Part shown: positions 23,606 to 34,714 of the stretch, in pieces
Numbering within the stretch: the first letter of the stretch is position 1
Layout: each line of letters opens with the position of its first letter
Assembly: GCA_013397455.1 (NCBI GenBank)
Contig: VYZB01000384.1
Coordinates: forward strand, 539,929-603,928
Direction: 5' to 3'
From: Crotophaga sulcirostris
Lineage: Eukaryota; Chordata; Aves; Cuculiformes; Crotophagidae
DNA: 64,000 nucleotides
Program-made: the position numbers and the translations under genes
Notes under the pieces: model-generated
Databases searched by the model: none
What the model saw: only the letters and a program-made list of their open reading frames with translations
What the model was told of the DNA's origin: nothing

Positions 23606-23671
23606 ATGCCCGGCAAGCAGCTCTCCTGTAGATTTCAGCCTCTCTCCAGGAGTTGCCTGCCTTCAGCATAA
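23606..23671 (+). CDS. Upstream ORF, 21 codons, overlapping the next start
   Basis: ATG at 23606 (A at -3, a good context) opens a 21-codon frame that begins MPGKQLSCRF and stops at TAA 23669-23671. The last base of that TAA is the first base of the ATG at 23671, giving a TAATG stop-start overlap. If transcribed, such an arrangement would make translation of the downstream frame depend on leaky scanning or on termination-reinitiation. It is an inferred regulatory ORF and the peptide resembles nothing known. Confidence 0.35.
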   Translation: MPGKQLSCRFQPLSRSCLPSA

Positions 23672-23710
23672 TGGGCAACATTGAAAGCAGCAAGGCGTTC
23701 GGTCGACAAG
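23671..23710 (+). CDS. Candidate first coding exon (partial), MGN... start
   Basis: The ATG at 23671 has A at -3 and G at +4 (ATAATGG), a strong Kozak context, and an in-frame stop 42 bases upstream that fixes it as the first Met of its frame. The product begins MGNIESSKAFGRQ. Gly2 with Ser6 fits the N-myristoylation consensus MGxxxS, suggesting a membrane-anchored protein. The frame leaves the exon in phase 1 at 23710 if the GT donor is used. If it is not spliced, the frame ends after 26 codons at TAG 23749-23751. I do not recognise the protein, and no following exon could be identified in the window. Confidence 0.35.
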
Positions 23711-24059
23711 GTCAGAGTGCCTTTCATTCCTGCAATAATCAACCAGTGTAGCTCTTCCTCAGACCTGGGGAGAGAGAAGATAGAGGTCAAAAGAGCAATT
23801 ACATTTCACGTTGACTCCAGGAAAGGCCTGGAACACAAAACTGAAAAGAAAACAGCATAGAGCCTCTCTCCCACATTCCTTTTCTGATCATTATTATTAG
23901 AACAGTGCAGCAACCATGTCCATTATAAGCACTATAACGCGAAGAACCATTTTCCTCTCGTGGATGAGATCTTTCTTCTCAGACATGTAGTGCTGTCAGC
24001 ATATTGCAAAGGAATGTAAATGAGAAACACCATGTATAACCAGATACAGTGAGTAAAGG
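23711..24059. other. Non-coding DNA after candidate exon
   Basis: No gene is seen. It has moderate GC at first, then returns to AT-rich sequence. Confidence 0.5.
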
Positions 24060-24410
24060 CTATTAATTATGTTTAAAATGTTAACCCTAGCCAACTGCAG
24101 AGCAAGTAGTTGAGCTAATTTAATCTGTAATCAGTCTTTGAATTATCATAACTTTATTTATTTAGCATTAAAACGATAATTTAGGGAACATCATTTAGAT
24201 GGAAATGTCAGTAATTTTCTTCTGCCATATTGTCATTACAAAGCTGTCTTTATTTGACCCTACAGCTGCTGGGCCTAATTACTTTAATGGCATTAATTGT
24301 AGTGACCATTGTGGTATTGTAGCTTTTAATTGCTATTACTGCATAGCTGAGATCATTGTGAAGTGCGTCATGTTTGTTTCACAGACATCTTCTGTTGCTT
24401 CCTTATATTC
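24060..24410. promoter_or_regulatory. Candidate conserved enhancer, homeodomain-site cluster
   Basis: The stretch has many TAATTA/TTAATT-type cores (24061-24069, CCTAATTAC at about 24,274, GGCATTAATTG at about 24,290, TTTTAATTGC at about 24,326) within balanced, repeat-free, low-complexity-free sequence. It reads like vertebrate conserved non-coding elements near developmental genes. Conservation is not visible from one sequence, so this is inference. Confidence 0.3.
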
Positions 24411-27400
24411 TTAAAGTATAGTCTGTCAAAGATTTAGCTAGAAAAATCCCCGTGAAGCATAAATCTGAGACAGTACTTTAAGCAAAGCAACCTGCAAACT
24501 CTAATGTTAATACAGCGTGATAGTAGAAGAATGTAACTGATCCATTTACTCATTGCCCTACCCTGTCTTTATGAAAGCTGAATTAGCTCAGTGTTGACAA
24601 AGGATTAAGAAACTTGGTAGTGACATTCCTCACAGTAAACAAAACCTCCCTCATTCCACATTTCACACTGAAGGCAGCCACTTGAAGAATATTCACTTCT
24701 TTGTTTCCAGTAATAGAATGCGAACATGGCTTTATTCCACGGTTTCCTACGAAACGAAATGTGAGTGCAATGTCTCTATCCCATGGAACACCTGGTATTA
24801 TTCACTCCTCTGTTGAAAGTACTATATCACTAATGGATTGAAAAACATATTTCTTTTATCAACCATGACAAGCAACAGGATTTTTTTTTGTTTCTTTGCA
24901 ACATTCCAGGTGCATGGCAAGAAGAAAAGAGATGCAAAATTTTGCTACATATCTTTTCAAAGAGTTCAGATCTCTGTGAGTACAATGCAATTAGCCAACA
25001 GTTAAAAATCACATGTAAACAGAGGATTGCTCAAGGCCAAGTCCTAAATCTTAGATATAACCAAGACAAATCAAACTGAGAATTAAGGGGTGGCTAAATC
25101 AACACCAAATAGGGATTTGATTAGATGGTGGAAGCTGTTCACAGCCCAGTGGACTGCATTGCTGTAGCCCTACCAGCTCTGACATCTCTCTTTCTGTTTC
25201 AAAATTTGACCTGTTGGGAATGATTGTTAAGAGTCAGTTGTAAGAAGTAGCACCATTTTTTCTTCCATTTCAGTGATATCTGCTGGGGTCAATTGCTATT
25301 CAAATGGTTGACATAAGCTTTTCTAACTGTGGGGTTTTTTTCCCCGATGGCTACCACTTGCTAAAGGAATGAGTCTGAAGTGAGAGTTCTGTGCTGTGTA
25401 TTGTCAGGAACTATATGGCTTTAAAAGGATGATTTGGGATGGTGTTGTACTGGAAAATTCTGCTCATTTCCCTTTTTCTTAAGGACAAGTGAACTTTACT
25501 GATATAAGGACAAGTCACAGGAAAGAAAGCATTTGTAAAAATGATCCACAGGGAATAAACCTCTAATAATAATCAGCTACATAGTCTGTGTGAAGAAAGA
25601 GGACTTAAAGGAATACATATGTTAACTTTCTCATTACTGTTGTAAATATCACACACAATCTTTTCAGAATATGGCAAGATGCATCAGTTTTCAGTTTTGG
25701 AAGATATTTCCTGACCATGATGACATTTTTGGATGGTTAGAAATACATATGATACACCTTGAAAATCTGGTCTTTTGGACAGATATATTGATTGCTCAAC
25801 TCTGAGTTACCTGAGATAACCTTAACAAAGGAGATGCTGCATCAATAAGTGATCTTGATTCTGTATTGCTGCCCTCATTAAAACAGGTGATAAGACAAGG
25901 CCATCCTGTGGAACTAAGAAGAGATTACTTTATTAAAGAGGGACTTAACTGAATGACCTTATGTTACACACGGAGATAGATATTATACAGAAAGGAGAAA
26001 AATGCAACACAAGTCTTTATTACTTGTGTGTTTCCATTCCTAATTTATTTAGAAATTCTGTACTGGTAGTATGCAGAATTTTTCAGTCATGTTTAATTTA
26101 CAAGATGAAAAGAATTCATGGAGCCCTGTTGTCATGAAGCCTCATCATTTATTGAAAGTCTTAGGCTGCAGGTTTAGGTACCTGTAAGCTGGCAGTGCTG
26201 CCAAAATCAGAGCCATCCCTACACACAGCTAATGCTGCCTATTCCCTCTTTTGTGCCAACTTGCAGCATGCCAGAAGCAGCATTTGTGAAGCAGAGACTA
26301 AAAGCAGCTGAGGGAACTGATCCATCCAAAAGGCACAGAGATGGTTCATGCTGGGCTGTTTTTCAGCTGTACCAGTTTCCTGATCCCAAGCTTGTGACAC
26401 AAGCACACAAGCACTTCTGCTGGCTCTGTCTGCAAGGTGGCACCAGCCTGGAGAAGAGCAGCCAGCAGCTACAAGGGCAGAGGCAGGGATGGCATAGGTG
26501 TGCCTCAAAGGCTTTAATATCCTGGCATAGTTCTGTGATCTCTTACCTCAACTCCTTTCTATATAATGGAAATTAACATCACTGCAAACAAAATGCATCT
26601 ATTAATTAGCTAAGTATGTCTGACAAAGGCATTATAACTGTTCAGAGATATATTGAAGCCTATTAATGGCTGTTATGCTGGTTGCTTAGCTGTGTACCTT
26701 AAAAGCTGTAATTTTCAGAAAACTGCATCCTACTTGATAATGATAAAAATGGAAGATTTCAAAATGGTGGCCTCAGTGTGTGAAGAGAAGAAGAAGCACA
26801 GCCTGGATGTGGACGATGTGAGGTGTGAGAGGTCCTGTCTGACATCGCTCAGCAACTGAGGTAGGGCTTTTTCCGTGGGACGAGCATCTGGGGTGGCTGA
26901 CTGATGGATGTACTTCTCCAAACAAGAAACTGTGTTCATTTGCTCCCTAGTCTCCATATAGGCACTATAAGGAGTAGCTTAGAAAAGCACAGACCTCCCC
27001 AATAGCACATGATATAGTTCAATCTGTTAAAAAATAATAAACCCTTTCCTATAAAAGTCAGGGAAAAGACTCCCATCAACATTGTTCAGAACAGGAAAAA
27101 GACCAACAGTCTATAAAATGAGTGTATGTGCTCTGTTTATGGAAATCTATGGAGTATGAAACATATGGTAATGCCACATGGAAGGAAATATTTTAAAAAA
27201 ATATTTGCTAAAGGAATAAGCCTGTCTAGGGAAGACTTAGTGATGGAGCTCCTTAAATAGTTTTAAACATTTCAATACAGACTTGTTCCCATTTTGTATC
27301 TTCAGCTTTAATTGTTGGAAATTATTTATTTAATTTTATTTTACTTTATTTTCTCGTACCTACCCAGATTTCTTGGAATCCTCTAAAACTTAATACCTAA

Positions 27401-27679
27401 TCAGAAAATGTAGCATTTCCCAATTAAAAAAATCTTTATTCGTTAAATTGCCTGCTATGTGTTTTCCTGTTGGCAGATTCTCACAGAACCCTAAAAGAGG
27501 CCTGACAATAGCATGCCATAAAAAATCAGCTAAATCACTCCTAATCATCAGCTCCTTCTCCTACAAACTTGCAGACTCCTTGAATACCTACAAAGATAAG
27601 AAAGACTTTACAGCATGCCCTGAAGTGCAATGAATGTACAGAGTGGGACAAGGTAGAAACGAATTGACTAAACTACTCC
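24411..27679. other. Non-coding AT-rich unique DNA
   Basis: No gene is seen. A + strand frame of 114 codons at 26232-26576 lies in a locally GC-richer patch but has no recognisable family, splice pattern or signal. Nothing else stands out. Confidence 0.5.
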
Positions 27680-28429
27680 AAAGTCAAGTCTTTTGTCATC
27701 AGATATCCCTCTTGAAACCAAACTGAATTCCTTTGAGGTTGATCGTTATCTGTATGACAACCTGTAGAACAACTAGGATGCGAAGTTCCCCTTGAGAACG
27801 ACTCCACAAACATGTTTAAAATCTCCATGGTAGCAATCCCTGAGTCTCCAGTGCTGTCTTTCCAACAACCTCTCAATCTCCATAAATTGCCAACAAGGTC
27901 TGCTTTAACACAGCCGGTCACCAGCACTGGTTCTTACTGTTGTCATTCAAAGAGATTCTCTACCTCTGATCTCGTAGAAAACCACAGTTTTTAAGAGCAT
28001 ACCTCGGAAGCACTATAGTAAACAGCATATGCTCACACTGATCTCTGCCATTTCTCCTGTGTATTGTTGATGGCCAAACTGCCATCAACACCATACAGAC
28101 TAAAATAGGAAACGGTCCAGCTACTGCTGTACGGATGTGCATCGGAACATTTCTTTCAGTTCTTCAAGTTCTGGCTTCACATCATCTCATGTTTTCTTCA
28201 CTGAAACGGAAAGACAGGGTAACCTGTCCGTCTTACAGCTTGTGACTACATTGCGTGTTCTCTTTGATGGTGAAACAGGCTTAGGAAGTTCTTCCCTCCA
28301 CCTGTCCTTAACTGCTTGTTTCTACCTGCACACCAAAGGTTATTGGTCCTCCAATAAGTGTGATTCAGCAGTCTGGGGGACACGCTGCTCCCTGGATCAT
28401 AAAATGTGTCAAAAGTAAAAAAAAAAAAA
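27680..28429 (+). other. CpG-bearing block ending in poly-A, possible retrocopy
   Basis: About a dozen CpGs occur in 700 bases (for example CGTTATC, AACGACTCC, GCCGGTC, TACGGATGTGCATCGG), which is more than the flanking desert. The block ends with ATAAAA (28399-28404) 13 bases before a run of 13 A (28417-28429), like a polyadenylated copy of an RNA in + orientation. Several broken frames cover it on both strands but none is recognised. Flanking GAAAAT occurs at 27404-27409 and 28430-28435, too short to count as a convincing target duplication. It could equally be an old repeat or a regulatory block beside a chance A-run. Confidence 0.25.
28060..28097. repeat. Strong short hairpin
   Basis: TGTTGATGGC (28065-28074), a 6-base loop, and GCCATCAACA (28081-28090) form a perfect 10-bp stem. 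After a 2-base bulge (CC) the stem continues for 5 bp (TGTAT 28060-28064 with ATACA 28093-28097). It is too short for a typical microRNA precursor. It could be an RNA structural element within the surrounding block. Confidence 0.7.
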
Positions 28430-31400
28430 GAAAATATGCTTTTACTGTTTAGAGGACATCTCCAATACTTACCTGGAAAGTTTGTCTTCAGCTTCCTTGT
28501 CATAAAAGAAGAAATTATTACCTCTAGGGTGGAGAACCTGGAGAAGAACTGCTGAAGAAAAGTGCCATGTAAACCTAGAAGAAACTGTGTACAGGGAAAA
28601 ACTGCACATTGTGTCCCAGCATACGTTGTGAGATTTGTATTAAGTAAAAGCTGTTTCATAAAAAGCAAAGTAAAAATTAAATAAAGCAATACACAAGTAG
28701 TGCATCAGGGAAAGCTGCAATTAATTTTCTCTGGTGGTGGTGTTCAACTTAATAGACAGTTATGACCTTTCAAATGTGGTTTTCCATATATTGTTGTTTT
28801 CCCCAAAGAATAGCATGAAACGTTGTCATAAATTCTGAGGGAGTTATTTTAGATACTAGGATGTCCGCAGGAATAAATGATGAACCAGTTCTTACACCAT
28901 TAGTGCAGTTAACTCAAATATACTTGAAGACAGAGGATGTGGACTTATTAGAAAAAGGAGCAGTGAATCAACTTGTTGGTCTTAGTGCAGTAGTCATAGA
29001 TCTGAACCTGTATATTTCATTTAGGGAGTATTTTACATTCCTATAACTATTGTAATGTGGTACTGCAGTAGCACAGAGGTAGGAGATAAGTTTTCTTGGG
29101 TATTAGGAGAACTATGTCCTCTTCTACAACTTTTAGAAGAGTTGCATATAAGCATACACAGATGGAGGTGAATACACTGCTGATGCTGGTGGAAAAAGGA
29201 AACCCTAACATTAATAATTTCCCAAGAACAACTGTTGTTGAGTAAATAGTAGTATTGAGCATATGCAGGTTTTATATACTATAACCAATGAGGCTGTCCC
29301 AAATGCAATTTATGTACTTTCTATAAATTGTTCATGCCAAAAATCAAACAGGAATTCTTGTGGTATGTATGTAAATTGAGATTGCAGTCATGTTATTAGC
29401 TAGTTAGGTGAGTGATCTACCATTTGCATTTGCAAAGATTTAGACAATGCTGAAGGTGTATTTTCACATAAAAATGTGTCTATCTACGTATGTTTATAGG
29501 AGGCAAGGACCTTTTTCTAAAGGATACTGATACGGTCATTATCTGGTTTTGGTGATCTTTGAATAAAATCTTCAAAAAGAAAACTGTTAAAAAAGATTCA
29601 AATTTTGCCACAAATTTAGAAAGAGAATAATATTTTGCTTTCCAGACTTTTGGAAGCACCATGAGAGGCCTAAAATAGCTTGTGACAACAGACATATGTA
29701 ATAAATATTATCCAAATTCAGGATACTATCTGTAAGAATCCTGCTAAACTTCCCTCAACTTCCAGCTAATTATTAATTCAACTGTTTGAATGCTACACAA
29801 AAGCTAACATTGTCCTGATATCTTGGTGTGATAGGATCAATGGAAAAAGTAAAAAGGAGAGGTGTTCCCTACATGGATAGCTAAAGAAACATAGCAAGGA
29901 AAAGAGTTGAACAGATTGAGAGAGCAGCAGAGAAGGAAGCCAAAACAACAAACAAGGACTCTCAGTAAGACAGATTATAGTCTGGCCTTCAAGAATGCTT
30001 CTGAAGAAGTAACAGAAAAAGCTCTGCAAATTGTTTTTGTCTTGGCTGTCCTCTGAACAAACAACTCTGTGGAGTCACAGGCTCTTTTTTAACTGTGGCT
30101 ACTTGCAATGGAATCACTGTGCCTTATTTTTGAGGCGCACCAAAGGAAAAAATGTGCAGAGTAAGCAAAATTAACATGTGTGATACAGCAAGCAGCCATT
30201 CCTCTAGAGTTCTGGGGTTAACCACAGAGTAATAATGAAAACAAAGAGCAGTAGTAAAAACAGTTACACAGATAGAGTTGTACAACAAACAAAAAATAGT
30301 GATCACTGACATTTCAGAGCTTGAATTTGAAAGGTCAAATGTGCAATCATGCAAACAACCCTTGCATGCAGCATCTTGCCTAATCTGCTCCTGAGTTACC
30401 ATAGAGTGAATCAGTCTTTGTGCATGCAGCTGTCTCCTGACAATTGTGTAACTCCCCACCTGCAAATATGGAATTCACATGCTCAGTCTTCTTTACTGAA
30501 CATATGTGTTTACATATGCAATGTATTTCTGACTCTAAAACAATCCAAGTGCTCAGCCTGTATTTGATAACTGAAGTTCTTGTCCAGAAAGTGGCAGGAA
30601 CATGAAACCTGGGCTGCCACCTGCTCCCTTGTGACTGCAGGCAACAGCAGAGCACTGAGTCCCACCCGCTATGCGTATGACCAACCTCCAAACACTTTGC
30701 TTTACCAAGTCTTTCATATAAAACAACAAAGGGGAAATGAGTTACAGGAGAAGACTGAGGGAGATCAAAGACATCTCTAGTCTCCACCATTCCAAGGAAT
30801 TTCTTACATGGGAATATAAGGAAAGGGAATACAAACAACAGGGCAGTTATTTTTTCTGCATCAAGAGAATGAATTAATTGGAAACCTGTGGAAGCTCTGG
30901 TGTTACAACCAATAGACGTGCAACATAGTAAAAGGCCCAGCACTACACAAGATTTTACGATTTCTTTTGGGTCCCTCTGCAAGTTTATGCACTATTATTG
31001 AATAGCATCCAATCATGAAGTCCAGAGATATCCTGATGAAGTTCTCAGAGCACTCTCTGCAAAGAAAACAAAGCTTTCTTCTCTAGCAAAGCCCTTGTTA
31101 ATGTGGGGTCTCTCTCCATGGCTCCTAGTGAAGGTTGCAGTTGAAAACCAGAAAAGCTCAGCTGTTTTACTTTGTAAAATGATCCTATTAGTTCTTCAAA
31201 ACCTTTGTGTGTAAATTTAAAAGAGCAAGTATAGAAGCTTATTTGAATGCGTAGGAAATGTATGTACACATCTGCAGATACATAGAAAATCTGCATTTGT
31301 AAGCCTAACTAACCAGTCTGCAAGTTCCTGTTTGCAGCAGCCATATGTGAGTGCCTGATCAGACTAAAGCTGCTAGCCTAAATCTACCACAAAGATGAGT

Positions 31401-31899
31401 TAAGGGAGCCTGTGTTAATGCAGCTTTGTAGTCTTCAAGTAGTACATCAGAGGTTCGACACTGGCCTGAAGGGGTAAGTAAAAGGGAAGCCAGCTGTGGA
31501 CTGCTCAAGCATGCAGCTGCATTGAGGCTCATGAAGCAGAGCTTTGCAGGTGAGTGATTTCCACCCTGGGGAATAGGGCTGTGAGCTCTGGAAAGCAGCT
31601 GAACAAGGGGTCCTGTGATTGATGCACCAACTCCAGCTACCTTGACAGAGTGAGGCTGTTGTGCCTTGTGTTTGTGCCATGCAATCCAGTCTAATCCTTG
31701 GACCCAGAGAACTTAGTGGGGTTTGCTTGTAATTACAAACCAGAAGTCAAACAATAGCGACCTCCATAAATACAGCAGTCCTGCCAAGGATGCTGGGCTG
31801 TTTTACAGATCAAGCAAAGGAAGGAGGATGCAGAGATAATTCACAACTATATCTCCATAAAGCGGAACTGAGCTTACCCAAAGGCATAGCTAAAAAAAG
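28430..31899. other. Non-coding AT-rich unique DNA
   Basis: No gene is seen. The longest open frame of the window (200 codons, - strand, 30380-30982) lies here. It has no recognisable domain, internal repeats or coding-like composition, and such a length can arise by chance in 64 kb. Confidence 0.55.
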
Positions 31900-32420
31900 A
31901 TAAATACTAGAGTCTGCTTAGCTTTGTCATATTTGTGCCTTGTAAGCATTATTTTGAGGTTATGCAAAATAATTGTGTCAATCCCACAAAAAAGCCCCTC
32001 TGGATCCAAGGTTTTACTGTTGTTTTTGTGAAAGAAGTCTCATGTGCTGTTTTGTTAGAAAACGAAGCTTCGTTTATGGCCATATGATTAAAACAGCCTC
32101 TTTCCTCTCCCCTAAAAAATAAAATCACATGAGGTCACTTGCAAAAGCAATGGTCAGATCCTGGGGTTTGCTGTAGTATATAAAAACACTTAGCACCATT
32201 AACCATTTCCTGGGATAATCAACTCGTGCAGCAGCAGCGTGAGTAAATGAGTGAAAGGCCTCAAAGCATTTTTTATTTCTTTTATCTGAAGCCCGCTGTG
32301 GAAGTGTGTAAGGAACAGTTGCAGGGACAGTTCAGCAATCACAAAACCAGAAGAAGCCAGGAGAAGGGGGAGACCGATCAAACATGAAAGAGAGCAGAGG
32401 AACATCAAACACACAAAACA
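31900..32420. promoter_or_regulatory. Candidate conserved enhancer
   Basis: Repeat-free sequence of balanced composition with closely spaced factor-like sites: TTATGCAAAAT (POU-like, about 31,960), a 16-bp palindrome with HindIII-like core (32060-32075), CCATATGATTAAAA, and AGGTCA-type half-sites at 32,132-32,140. This is suggestive only, since conservation cannot be assessed. Confidence 0.25.
32060..32075. repeat. 16-bp perfect palindrome
   Basis: AAACGAAG is followed directly by its reverse complement CTTCGTTT. It contains two CpGs in a CpG-poor region. It may be a dimeric protein-binding site. Confidence 0.85.
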
Positions 32421-32579
32421 TCGTTTGGCAGTTTCCTGTGAAGGTTTGTCTTCAGGCTCTGTGACTGTAGTTATTTTTTATTACTATTGTTGGCCTTGAA
32501 ACTTTTTCCAAATTCCTTGGTGAGAGCAAGATGTTACTATTTCCGTGGCTGCAATTTTAAGGAATGTGCAGCCATGGGC

Positions 32580-32604
32580 TTTTTTTTTTTTTTTTTTTTT
32601 TTTT
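32580..32604. repeat. Poly-T run of 25
   Basis: Twenty-five consecutive T on the + strand (poly-A on the - strand). No retroposed body is recognisable upstream of it on the - strand, so it is recorded as a simple homopolymer. Confidence 0.9.
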
Positions 32605-32819
32605 AAACTTGATGATGTAGTTTCTAGTGGCCTGATTCTGTGTGGTGCTGGGTGACCTCTAGTCCCATTGAGGCAGAGCACCCAGCACACATTCACAATG
32701 GGCTTTTTTTTTCCCCAAAAAGTGTAAAAAGAACCTTCAGTAAACCCGATAGCTATTAAACTAAAAAGACAGTAGAAGAAAGCAGAGAAAGTCGTCTAGC
32801 CACAATGTATAGACCTGCT

Positions 32820-33190
32820 GTAATGCCAAGTGCTTTATCTTAGAGTGACCTTGGCTTAACTTTCATGTCAGGACTGACTCTGAACTGTGCTCAGACAGCT
32901 CTGCCCACCAGTGCACAGGCTGCTTCAGAGAAGAAGGAGCCGTTCCTTCGCTTTGGCTTCATCTTTTACCATGCTGTGCCATTGTGCAACATCAAGAGGT
33001 GCCGATTCCAATAAAGGTCATGTTGTTAATGGTGGGGAAAAAAAGCGTGCTTTGTCAGCAAAAACTACGTATTAAACGTGTGATGTTTAATCTGATTCTA
33101 CTGAACCTGGACTGGCACGGGCAGTCCCAAAATCCATACAGTGTGGGATTTAATGCCGTTAGGAGATAATCAGTAACAATCTAATCTCCA
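32820..33190. promoter_or_regulatory. Candidate conserved enhancer
   Basis: A GC-moderate, repeat-free block contains GTGACCTTGGC and AAAGGTCATG (nuclear-receptor-like half-sites near 32,845 and 33,015), GGCACGGGCAG and GGAGATAATCAG. Two + strand frames of about 60 codons overlap here but start and end without splice or protein features. Treated as possible regulatory DNA. Confidence 0.2.
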
Positions 33191-34684
33191 CCACAGCACC
33201 TCTACAAAGAACGAGAGTCAGGGCATAACTGGCTCCAGTGCCAGCTCCCTGCAGTGCAGTTCCTGCCAAGGCAACATGTTATAATATGAAAAATGTGTGC
33301 TGAAATGCTTATGTCAAATAAGGAGGTGCAGGAGTACTCCCAGCTGAAGTAAAACAAAACCAAAAAAGACCTTTGAAAATGCACATAGCTACCTGGGAAG
33401 GTCCTTCACTCTCTGTTCAGATCTCCTTTTTTTTTTTTTTTTTTTTTCCTGAAGAAAAAGGTCAGCCAGGTGCTTGGGCAGCCTCTCAGCTACAGTAGGA
33501 GTAGGTGTGGTACAGCACCCTGGAAATCCGTGGTGCCACGCTGATTTACATCTCCTGAGGATTCAGCATGTCTTTCCAACAGCTGATCATTATACACAAG
33601 CTCAATTTGAAATTTACCTAAGTCTCACAAATTATGGTATTTAAAGTCTTCAAAAATTACCCTTCAGCCAGCTGAATTCCCTAACTTATTTACAGAAGTT
33701 AGAAACGCAACAAACCCATGGAGCTGTTCTCAGTGGACTGGTTAAACTAAACTTACTCCCTGTAAACTTAAAGTAGCAGATATGTTTGTTGTGCAAGTAA
33801 CAAGGTCACTGACTGTTCAGCTGTAGGAGCAAACTCGATTAAGTCTGGTGATAATCTTTTGAAAGATAGTAATTTATCTCTATTTGAAGAGTATTAGCTT
33901 TGTGCTACAGCTATCACAGAGAACAAGGTTAACAATATTCCATGATGAATTTTTGAAAGCTTTAGTCAGATCTTGCACATTTAAGCCTTTCCAAACGGCT
34001 GTCAAAGGCAAGGAAACAAAGTGTCAAATTTGTACACAGACTTACCTAATGGCCTTTATCTGAGAAAGTGGTTTATGATTTATAGTCTCTACCTTTACTT
34101 AAACAATTTCTCTTTTGCTCTGTACTGAAGGCAATCTTCTAGCATTACTCACGTGGGAGAGATTAGCCTCAAAGACTGATCTTACTGAAAGAAGTTAGGA
34201 GATCCAAAACATATAGAGACATGATGCAAACCGTATGATAATCCGCTTTTATTTCTAATTGCTTGGGAATTGTCAGTTGACTGTATTTGGATATAGAAGT
34301 TATATGTGCATTGTATATTGAAAGGGATTGTGCTTATAAAATGTTTGCTATGCTCCTTAACTTTCAAGTAAACTGTCACCTTCAATGACATAAATCTGAA
34401 TAAAAGTGCTTATTTTCTGCCCTTGAAGTAACATTAGCAGCATAAGTAGATAAGAGTAAGAGCTACGTATCGTATACAAATTCATAGAGCTCCTACTCTC
34501 AAGAAAAAGGGAAGAAATTATTCCTGGATTTCATGAGAAAATAATCAATATTGCATACTATGTATGTTTTTTTTAGGTAATTGATTCTTGTAGTCTTTTT
34601 TGGGGTGTCTTTTGTTGCATATAGGTTATCTATCTGGATAACTGAAAGAAGCAATGTGTCAATTTATGCATATAAATTATGTGT
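33191..34684. other. Non-coding AT-rich unique DNA
   Basis: No gene is seen. A poly-T run of 21 lies at 33427-33447. Confidence 0.55.
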
Positions 34685-34714
34685 ATGTGTATGTATATAT
34701 CTATACATACACAT
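34685..34714. repeat. TG/TA microsatellite forming a 13-bp palindrome
   Basis: ATGTGTATGTATA (34685-34697), a 4-base loop TATC, and TATACATACACAT (34702-34714) are exact inverted arms inside a longer TG/TA-rich microsatellite that continues to about 34,731. It could extrude a cruciform. It probably arose by strand-switching or slippage in the repeat. Confidence 0.8.

Larger units (their letters stand above)
23504..23710 (+). other. Candidate internal exon with splice signals
   Basis: A branch-point-like GCTAAC (adenosine near 23507) lies about 37 bases before an AG at 23543-23544. Between them runs a pyrimidine-rich tract (CTCTCTGTCTCCCTCCCCCAG). The predicted exon is 23545-23710: GC-rich, CpG-containing, and unlike the surrounding AT-rich DNA. 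It ends at AAG|GTCAGA, a usable but weak donor because +3 is C. It contains an in-frame stop (TAG 23629-23631), a small upstream ORF, then a start codon. This is the pattern of an exon holding the end of a 5' UTR and the first codons of a gene. No known gene is recognised. It could also be a GC-rich regulatory element with chance splice-like motifs. Confidence 0.45.

Noticed and set aside
26232..26576. 114-codon + strand frame in a GC-richer patch
   Set aside because: Considered as an exon or small gene, but there is no recognised domain and no convincing splice or promoter signals.
30380..30982. 200-codon open frame on the - strand
   Set aside because: It is the longest frame in the window, but it has no recognisable motif, no coding-like composition or splice context, and the length is near chance expectation for 64 kb of six-frame sequence.
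32580..32604. Poly-T run as the tail of a - strand retrocopy
   Set aside because: No polyadenylation signal or body resembling a transcript could be seen next to it.
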